Source: Cytophagales bacterium
GTDB taxonomy: Bacteria; Bacteroidota; Bacteroidia; Cytophagales; Cyclobacteriaceae
Assembly: GCA_003537495.1 (NCBI GenBank)
Contig: DPSB01000304.1
Span: 1 to 5,447, forward strand
Direction: 5' to 3'
DNA length: 5,447 bases
Shown: positions 1 through 4,432 of the stretch, in pieces
Numbering within the stretch: position 1 is the stretch's first letter
How the letters are laid out: the number at the start of each line of letters is the position of its first letter
Program-made: the position numbers and the translations under genes
Notes under the pieces: generated by a model
Database searches by the model: none
The model's input: only the letters and a program-made list of their open reading frames with translations
Told to the model about the DNA's origin: nothing

Positions 1-186
1 AATTCTTCCAAACTGATAGGTCTCAAAAAACGTATGTATACCTTTTATTTCACTATACCTTCCATCAAAAGTCTTAACAGAATTTGAACTTAAATTGAAA
101 GGTACCTGACTTGGAATTTCAGGAACACCTTGGGCGTAAAGCCTACTTGAACATAAGATTAGTCCAAAAACAATTGCTACTTTCAT
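1..186 (-). CDS. Secreted protein of unknown function, N-terminal fragment (runs off left edge)
   Basis: The minus strand reads from an ATG at 186-184 to position 1 as 62 codons with no stop, so the gene is open at its 3' end. The product starts with a typical Sec signal peptide: Lys at residue 2, a hydrophobic core at about residues 3-13 (VAIVFGLILC), and an LYA|QG cleavage site near residue 18. The mature part seen so far (GVPEIPSQVPFNLSSNSVKTF...) matches no family I recognise. The Cys at residue 12 lies inside the hydrophobic core and is not a convincing lipobox, so a soluble periplasmic or surface protein is more likely than a lipoprotein. It lies 49 nt downstream of the DUF4097-like gene on the same strand and could be cotranscribed, although a possible promoter of its own lies in the gap. 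The signal peptide and uninterrupted frame support a real gene; the function is unknown. Confidence 0.72.
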   Translation of the reverse strand, partial: MKVAIVFGLILCSSRLYAQGVPEIPSQVPFNLSSNSVKTFDGRYSEIKGIHTFFETYQFGRI

Positions 187-190
187 TTTT

Positions 191-221
191 TAAAGGTAAG
201 AACTGTTTTATATCTTTTCAA
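191..221 (-). promoter_or_regulatory. Possible Bacteroidota-type promoter before the left-edge secreted protein gene
   Basis: On the minus strand a TTG (221-219) is followed after 20 nt by TACCTTTA (198-191), which matches seven of eight positions of the Bacteroidota -7 consensus TAnnTTTG. The box ends only 4 nt before the ATG at 186, so a transcript from it would be leaderless or nearly so. The region is AT-rich and a chance match is quite possible. Confidence 0.22.
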
Positions 222-235
222 GAGCTCAACTATTT

Positions 236-958
236 CTACAACGCCTTCCTCAAATACACATTTCCATACTTCGATTCGAAACTGTACCGCGGACCAGTGC
301 CGGGCTTAGCTACCACTTGCGTATGGAAGTCTTTAAACTCTGAACCCGTAAATTTAAAATCGAGGTTAGAATAAATCTGACCATAACCGGTTTCTGCCAA
401 TAATTCGCCCGTAGTTTTTTCCTGAACGGTTACATCAACCCCACCATACGTAGCTTTTACCGTTAGCGGACCAAAAAAATTCTTTACTTCCGCCAATCCA
501 TACACACACTCCAGTTTGGTCTCCATTCCCCGTGGCACTTTTATTTCCAGCACGATGTCCATATCAACACCCCAAGACTTGATATTAAAATTGCTACCGG
601 TTTCTTCGCAATACTTTTTATAATCGGCTTCCGATTTAAATGTTAATCGTTCTGTTCCGCGCACTACGGTAATACGTTTGGGTAGTGATTTCAAGTTTTT
701 AATCCGGTTTTCGATGTACACCGTATTGTTAGATGCGGATTGTTCCAATTCAAAAGCATCATCATGCTCACCACCATTAATGCTTATCGTTCCGGTAATG
801 GAGATTTCGTTTTTATCCCAAGTGCTGATCTTAACCAGTTCTGGATAATCAAAGCGAAATGAAACCTTTTGGCCAGCCGTTACCGCGTAACTTTTGTTTA
901 CCGGAGTTTGCGCCATGGCAACTCCGGTAAATAACATGAGTGCGATTAGCGTTCTCAT
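236..958 (-). CDS. Secreted DUF4097-like (putative adhesin/beta-helix) protein, downstream paralogue
   Basis: This 240-residue protein has a Sec signal peptide (Arg at residue 2, hydrophobic LIALMLFTGVAMA, cleavage near AMA|Q at residue 16), so it should act in the periplasm or at the cell surface. The mature part is beta-rich. Its C-terminal half carries short repeats centred on a Tyr-Gly pair followed by a hydrophobic strand: VYGLAEV (152-158), TYGGVDV (170-176), GYGQIYS (191-197) and KYGNVYLRK (230-238). This pattern fits the DUF4097/putative adhesin beta-helix class. A VPRG segment near 141-144 matches the VPKG of its upstream neighbour. An insert around 95-130, with Cys117, is not obvious in the paralogue. 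Its ATG overlaps the stop of the upstream gene in ATGA, which points to translational coupling, and it ends with TAG. No enzyme motif is visible. Family placement is by pattern, not by search; the molecular function is unknown. Confidence 0.8.
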   Translation of the reverse strand: MRTLIALMLFTGVAMAQTPVNKSYAVTAGQKVSFRFDYPELVKISTWDKNEISITGTISINGGEHDDAFELEQSASNNTVYIENRIKNLKSLPKRITVVRGTERLTFKSEADYKKYCEETGSNFNIKSWGVDMDIVLEIKVPRGMETKLECVYGLAEVKNFFGPLTVKATYGGVDVTVQEKTTGELLAETGYGQIYSNLDFKFTGSEFKDFHTQVVAKPGTGPRYSFESKYGNVYLRKAL

Positions 959-1713
959 TTTTTGCGCAGGTAAATTTTACCGTAATCTGCACGAATATCT
1001 ATGCTTAGGCCGCCACCGTTAAGCTTACCATTTACCTTGTCGCTATACTGTACCCAATTACCTTGTTTCTCAATTTCGATGTTGAACTCAGGGCCAACAA
1101 AGATTTCTCCATACGAAGTGCTTAGTTTAAGATTAGCCTTAGTAGCTGGTGGCAACGCAACATCTACGTAATCATAAACTGATACGATTGAGATGGGGCC
1201 TTTTATATTACCACCCAAGCTGGCTTCGATGTGGCCATATACGCTTTTAATAGTAAGCGGCCCGGTTACGTTTTCCAATTCTATGCTGTTGTAGGTTGCC
1301 GAGACTTCAATCTCATTCTCCATATTCTTAAAGGTTACTTTACCCCCGTATTGCGATTGATGACTGAATGAAACAATCACACCTTTGGGTACCAGAACCT
1401 TAATGTCGGGGGCATTCATTTTTTTCAATTGATTTACCTCCACTACATCCCCCTTTTGGGTTACATTAATTCCGAGACCGGTGTTATCATCGAGGCCCAT
1501 TCCATTAATGGGGCGTAAGCCTTGCGCGCGTTCATCTTTGCTTTCGCGATTATCGCGTGAGGAAAAAATGATCTCGTTACCACTATGACCCTCCACCGTT
1601 ACCCGGCCGATGTTCAATTCCAAACGACCTGTACTTTTTGCCACCTTAAACTCCTGCGCAAATGCTGTTTGTACTGCCAGCCAAACACATATTAAAACCA
1701 ATACCTTTTTCAT
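955..1713 (-). CDS. Secreted DUF4097-like (putative adhesin/beta-helix) protein, upstream paralogue
   Basis: This 252-residue protein has a clear Sec signal peptide (KK at residues 2-3, VLVLICVWLAVQTAFA core, cleavage near AFA|Q at residue 19). The mature part alternates short beta strands with Tyr-Gly or Tyr-Asx turns: QYGGKVTF (121-128), TYNSIELENVTGPL (140-153), VYGHIEA (158-164), VYDYVDVALP (179-188), SYGEIFVGPEF (200-210) and DYGKIYLRKK (243-252). A VPKG segment (108-111) leads into the repeats. This is the look of DUF4097-type beta-helical proteins, whose members are often encoded near regulators of the cell envelope. Its ending, YGKIYLRKK, closely resembles YGNVYLRKAL of the next gene, so the two probably arose by duplication and divergence. 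The ATG at 1713 has an A-rich leader with no Shine-Dalgarno sequence, as usual in this phylum. The gene begins 77 nt after the anti-sigma gene and overlaps the next by 4 nt. The role is inferred from context to be envelope-related, perhaps as an output of the sigma factor. Confidence 0.82.
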   Translation of the reverse strand: MKKVLVLICVWLAVQTAFAQEFKVAKSTGRLELNIGRVTVEGHSGNEIIFSSRDNRESKDERAQGLRPINGMGLDDNTGLGINVTQKGDVVEVNQLKKMNAPDIKVLVPKGVIVSFSHQSQYGGKVTFKNMENEIEVSATYNSIELENVTGPLTIKSVYGHIEASLGGNIKGPISIVSVYDYVDVALPPATKANLKLSTSYGEIFVGPEFNIEIEKQGNWVQYSDKVNGKLNGGGLSIDIRADYGKIYLRKK

Positions 1714-1790
1714 ACTTATCTTTTTTAATTTTTCTGATTCAAACTTTATTTATCTATTCAAGTCTCTTGCTTTGCGTTCTGCAGTGCGCA
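1714..1790 (-). other. Spacer between anti-sigma gene and DUF4097-like pair
   Basis: This 77-base gap is the only sizeable break in the four-gene cluster. It holds an AT-rich leader before the downstream ATG. I see no stable stem followed by a T-run on the minus strand and no well-spaced promoter pair. TAAAGTTTG occurs on the minus strand but has one base too many between TA and TTTG and no properly spaced TTG upstream. Read-through from the sigma operon is therefore the simplest reading, although an internal promoter cannot be ruled out. Confidence 0.4.
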
Positions 1791-2567
1791 TTACGAGAGT
1801 TTCAATATTCCTGCATGGGCTTCGTCTTTTACAGCTTTCAGCGTACCCGCATCGCGGGTAATTTTTTCCAATTGGTTCAGCACACCTTTTTCTTTCATTG
1901 TAACCAGTAACTGAATTAAGGCTATCTGCACCACTGGGTCTTTCTGTGTTTTAAGCGAACTGATTAATTCATTTCGAACTTGTTCTTCGTTGCTAAACTT
2001 ACCAAGCGCATCAAGCGCGGCCAGACGCACATTGGTGTTTACATCTTCGTTCATGGTTTTTACCAGCACGTTTACAATTTCATCATCGGGTTTCTCCATT
2101 TCGTAGGCAACCGAAACGCCAATCATACGCTGGCTGGCCGAAAGCTGGTTATCCATCATAGCCAACATCATTTGCCGATTCTCTTCCAGTTCTTCTTCTA
2201 ATCTTGCAAGCCTATCTGCCTCCACATTACTTTGGTTGATTTTATAACCAATCGCTAAACCCACCATCAGCAATACAAAACCGGCAGCAACCCGGTAAAC
2301 CACTGACGAAAAGAAAACTGTTTTAGTTGCCTTGGCTTGTGATACAATTTCTTCTTGCAAGGCTTGTTCAAAGTTGGCCTTCAATTTTCCGGAAGGTTCC
2401 AGCACATGGGCTTCGTTCATGGCCCCAATAACTTCAGTAAGTTGATTGTAAAGATTACGAACCGCTTCGTTGTGCAGCAATTCGTTTTCGATAGCGGCCC
2501 GCTCGGCTGCATCAGCTCTTCCATCAATGTAATCAATCAACCTGCCTTCCCACTTTTGCTTATCCAT
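1791..2567 (-). CDS. Probable membrane-anchored anti-sigma factor with C-terminal HEAT-like repeats
   Basis: This 258-residue protein has three visible parts. Residues 1-50 form a short helical region (WEGRLIDYIDGRADAAERA, then ENELLHNEAVRNLYNQL) that resembles the N-terminal sigma-binding domain of anti-sigma factors. One membrane helix lies at about 90-108 (VYRVAAGFVLLMVGLAIGY). After it come a charged, likely coiled-coil stretch (114-134) and helical repeats to the end: NVRLAALDALGKF (179-191), DPVVQIALIQLLVTM (210-224) and AVKDEAHAGILKL (245-257), which look like HEAT repeats. The expected topology is N-terminus in the cytoplasm binding the sigma factor and HEAT part in the periplasm as sensor or partner-binding surface. 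The protein has no cysteine, so it cannot use the H-x3-C-x2-C zinc site of ZAS-type anti-sigma factors. It starts 3 nt after the sigma stop (TAA-CCT-ATG), so translation is probably coupled. The anti-sigma role is inferred from this position and the domain order. Confidence 0.83.
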   Translation of the reverse strand: MDKQKWEGRLIDYIDGRADAAERAAIENELLHNEAVRNLYNQLTEVIGAMNEAHVLEPSGKLKANFEQALQEEIVSQAKATKTVFFSSVVYRVAAGFVLLMVGLAIGYKINQSNVEADRLARLEEELEENRQMMLAMMDNQLSASQRMIGVSVAYEMEKPDDEIVNVLVKTMNEDVNTNVRLAALDALGKFSNEEQVRNELISSLKTQKDPVVQIALIQLLVTMKEKGVLNQLEKITRDAGTLKAVKDEAHAGILKLS

Positions 2568-2570
2568 AGG

Positions 2571-3140
2571 TTATGCATTTTCGAGTTCAAAATAATTTTC
2601 GCGCAACTGGCCAATAGCGCGGTGCACTTTCACTTTTACATTGGCCACCGACATATTTAAAAAGCCGGCTACCTCTTCATACTTCAAATGCTGGAAGCGT
2701 GTAAGCACGAGTAACTCCCGGTAATCGTCCGGCAGTTGAGCCAGTGCCCGAATCAACCGCTTTTCGGTTTCTTCCTGTTCCAGTGCTTCGGTCAGGTCGG
2801 GCAAGCTTTCGTGTAATTTTTCCACTTCCATGTTGGCAGGTTTTAGCTGCTTTTGTTTCTGATAGTGATCCGCAAAGGCATTACGTGCCATTTGGTAGAT
2901 CCACGATTGAAATTTCATTTCGGGGTTGTAGGAGTGGCGATACTTAAGCAGCCGCAGAAATACATTCTGGGTTAAGTCTTCCGCAACATCGCGGTCGCCC
3001 GTCATCCGAACCAGGAAATTGAAAATCCGTTTATGAAACCGGTCGAAAAGCAAAGAGGCCTGTTGCAGGTTGCCGTTTTTTACGGCTTCCATTATCTGTT
3101 CATCGCTCATCAGGTCAATACTTTTATCGGGTTTCGGCAT
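2571..3140 (-). CDS. ECF-family RNA polymerase sigma factor
   Basis: This 189-residue protein has the length and two-domain layout of extracytoplasmic function sigma factors. Region 2 covers about 30-95: FDRFHKRIFNFLVRMTGDRDVAEDLTQNVFL contains the core RNA polymerase-binding segment with its AEDLTQ motif, and FQSWIYQMARNAFADHYQK is the -10 recognition helix. A linker rich in Glu (about 100-125) joins it to region 4 (about 126-180), which has the LPDDYRELLVL segment and a helix-turn-helix (YEEVAGFLNMSVANVKVKVHRA) for -35 contact. It should redirect RNA polymerase to a regulon controlled by the next gene's anti-sigma factor. An in-frame TAA lies two codons upstream of the ATG at 3140, so the start is there or at Met11 (3110). 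It is the first gene of the cluster, so autoregulation is plausible, but the promoter cannot be identified with confidence. Confidence 0.95.
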   Translation of the reverse strand: MPKPDKSIDLMSDEQIMEAVKNGNLQQASLLFDRFHKRIFNFLVRMTGDRDVAEDLTQNVFLRLLKYRHSYNPEMKFQSWIYQMARNAFADHYQKQKQLKPANMEVEKLHESLPDLTEALEQEETEKRLIRALAQLPDDYRELLVLTRFQHLKYEEVAGFLNMSVANVKVKVHRAIGQLRENYFELENA

Positions 3141-3200
3141 TAGTTACCGGAAGGGTTAACAAAGGTTACACAGTTAAGGTAGAAATTTTAAGAATCAAAC

Positions 3201-3217
3201 TCATTAATTAATAATGA
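3201..3217. repeat. Short inverted repeat in the divergent intergenic region (possible operator)
   Basis: Perfect 6-base arms TCATTA (3201-3206) and TAATGA (3212-3217) flank a 5-base centre ATTAA. The site lies near the middle of the divergent region and could be a dimeric regulator site. It is made almost wholly of A and T, so a chance palindrome is likely. Confidence 0.25.
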
Positions 3218-3254
3218 ATGTCTAAAGGCAAGTAAGCTATCTTAAAAATACTTG

Positions 3255-3262
3255 TACCTTAG
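3255..3262 (+). promoter_or_regulatory. Possible -7 box of the Dabb gene
   Basis: TACCTTAG matches the Bacteroidota TAnnTTTG consensus at all fixed positions but one and lies 12 nt before the ATG at 3275. No TTG or TTTG is present about 19-21 nt upstream, so the call rests on the -7 element alone. Confidence 0.22.
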
Positions 3263-3274
3263 ATTTTTAATTAA

Positions 3275-3685
3275 ATGAACATGATAACCAAAACCACCCG
3301 CAGAAAATTTATAGCCAGCGCATCTTTGTTAACTTTGGCCCCAGCTTTAAACGCTGCTGCTATGGATCAGGATAAAAATGTACTTGTTCACCACGTGTTT
3401 TTCTGGTTGAAGAACCCTAACTCAAAGGAAGACCTGGCTAAACTGATAGCCGGAGTAAAATCGCTTTCTAAAATCGAATCGATTCAATATATCCATGTGG
3501 GTGTTCCGGCCAGCACCGAAAAACGTGATGTGGTAGATAACAGCTATGCGGTTTCTGAACTCATGTTCTTTAAAGACCTTGCCGGGCAGAAAACCTATCA
3601 GGATCATCCGCTACATCAAAAATTTATTGCTGAGTGCTCGCTCCTGTGGGAGCGCGTGGTGGTGTACGATACCATTAACGGTTAA
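3275..3685 (+). CDS. Tat-exported Dabb-domain (stress-responsive alpha/beta-barrel) protein
   Basis: This 136-residue protein joins a twin-arginine signal (TTRRKFIASASLLTLAPALNAAA, residues 7-29; the RRKFI core fits the R-R-x-F-L/I rule) to a single Dabb domain at about 36-131. Typical Dabb features are the first strand VLVHHVFFWLK, the helix KEDLAKLIAGVKSL, the IQYIHVGVPAS strand, SELMFFKDLAGQKTYQDHPLHQKFI, and the closing strand VVVYDT. Dabb proteins form dimeric ferredoxin-like barrels; characterised relatives include stress-induced plant proteins and some cyclases or decarboxylases, but most bacterial members have no known substrate. A Tat signal suggests export after cytoplasmic folding, possibly to the periplasm. 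The ATG at 3275 is chosen because it gives the full signal. The ATG at 3281 is nearly equivalent, and the ATG at 3362 (Met30) would give a cytoplasmic version with the complete domain. It stands alone on the plus strand, divergent from the sigma operon. Confidence 0.88.
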   Translation: MNMITKTTRRKFIASASLLTLAPALNAAAMDQDKNVLVHHVFFWLKNPNSKEDLAKLIAGVKSLSKIESIQYIHVGVPASTEKRDVVDNSYAVSELMFFKDLAGQKTYQDHPLHQKFIAECSLLWERVVVYDTING

Positions 3686-4432
3686 TTACGTCAGCCACTG
3701 TTTGAAGGCCGTAACTTTTTCGCGGCTCAACTCCAGTTCAACCGTATGAGGTGGTTTAAGGTGTATATTAAGGCCTTTATGTGTGGTTTTTAAACGAGCT
3801 ACACTTTTAATGTGGACAAGATGTTGTCGGTTTACCCGATAAAAAACGGCAGGGTCCAGTAGCGACTCCAGTTCGTCCATGGTATGGTGGTCGCTCAAAA
3901 GTTTTTCTCCGGAAACGGTATTAATGAATATCAATTCTTCTTTGCTGAAGAAAGCGATGTCGTTTACTGACACCGGAACGAAATTGTTTCGTTGCATGGA
4001 AAGAAAGCGCTCTTTGTATTTACGAGGTTCTGTAAAGTGATGCATTAAGCTAAGTAACGATTCAGTGTGTGCGCCCGCTGCCAGCTTTTTAAACTTGCTG
4101 AGTGCACGCTCCAATTCCTTTTCGTCAATTGGTTTTAACAGGTAATCGATGCTATTGAGTTTAAACGCACGAATGGCATACGCATCGTAGGCGGTAGTAA
4201 AAATAATTGGACAGTTTACTTTTTGCTTTTCAAAAATTTCAAAACTTACGCCATCTGCCAATTGAATATCAGAAAGTATAAGTTGCGGTTGCTCATTTTC
4301 GGCAAACCACGTTTTGGCCTGCTCTACACTCCCCAGCGTTGTTAGAATTTGTGCATCAGGTTCAAGTTTCAATACTAAATTGCGAAGGTCTTTCGCTACC
4401 AACGGCTCGTCTTCAATTATTAAAATATTCAT
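3686..4432 (-). CDS. LytTR-family response regulator
   Basis: This 248-residue regulator has an N-terminal receiver domain (about 1-115) and a C-terminal LytTR DNA-binding domain (about 140-246). Receiver residues are in place: acidic pocket Glu7-Asp8, phosphoacceptor Asp55 in LILSDIQLADG, Thr80 in FTTAYD, and Lys100 in YLLKPI. The LytTR part shows the family signature FYRVNRQHLVHI (197-208) near the DNA-contact region and a beta-rich remainder. When phosphorylated by the overlapping histidine kinase it should bind direct-repeat sites upstream of its targets; no target is evident in the window. The ATG at 4432 overlaps the kinase stop in ATGA, which indicates translational coupling and a matched pair. 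The stop at 3688-3686 abuts the stop of the convergent Dabb gene with no base between them, so no terminator can lie between the genes. It is a member of the LytR/AlgR family; a specific gene name is not justified. Confidence 0.95.
   Translation of the reverse strand: MNILIIEDEPLVAKDLRNLVLKLEPDAQILTTLGSVEQAKTWFAENEQPQLILSDIQLADGVSFEIFEKQKVNCPIIFTTAYDAYAIRAFKLNSIDYLLKPIDEKELERALSKFKKLAAGAHTESLLSLMHHFTEPRKYKERFLSMQRNNFVPVSVNDIAFFSKEELIFINTVSGEKLLSDHHTMDELESLLDPAVFYRVNRQHLVHIKSVARLKTTHKGLNIHLKPPHTVELELSREKVTAFKQWLT

Larger units (their letters stand above)
3141..3274. promoter_or_regulatory. Divergent intergenic region between the sigma operon and the Dabb gene
   Basis: This 134-base AT-rich region must hold the promoters of both divergent units. 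Towards the sigma gene (minus strand) there are two imperfect -7-like boxes: TACCTTAA (3181-3174), with a TTTG only 14 nt upstream, and TAACCTTTG (3168-3160), with one extra base against TAnnTTTG. Neither has ideal spacing. Towards the Dabb gene see the separate entry. An inverted repeat sits near the middle. The assignment as a regulatory region follows from gene orientation; the individual boxes are weak. Confidence 0.55.

Noticed and set aside
111..374. Plus-strand 87-codon open frame
   Set aside because: It spans the 5' end of the secreted protein gene and the 3' end of the DUF4097-like gene, both on the opposite strand. Its product shows no recognisable domain, while both opposing frames have signal peptides and coherent proteins.
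1730..1765. Internal promoter for the DUF4097-like pair
   Set aside because: The TAAAGTTTG on the minus strand has the wrong internal spacing for TAnnTTTG and no TTG sits about 20 bases upstream.
1772..1790. TGCG...CGCA and overlapping CTGCAG/TGCGCA palindromes as a terminator after the anti-sigma gene
   Set aside because: The arms are only 4-6 bases, they overlap each other, and no T-run follows on the minus strand.
1610..1910. Two overlapping plus-strand frames rich in Phe and Leu
   Set aside because: They are antisense shadows of the signal peptide, spacer and anti-sigma C-terminus, and their composition reflects AT-rich DNA read backwards.
2355..2660. Plus-strand 101-codon frame
   Set aside because: It lies antisense to the junction of the sigma and anti-sigma genes, which are well supported by domain content.
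2744..2947. Plus-strand 67-codon frame
   Set aside because: It is antisense to the sigma factor and lacks domain or signal features.
3422..3607. Minus-strand 61-codon frame inside the Dabb gene
   Set aside because: It is fully contained in the coding region of a recognisable Dabb protein on the other strand.
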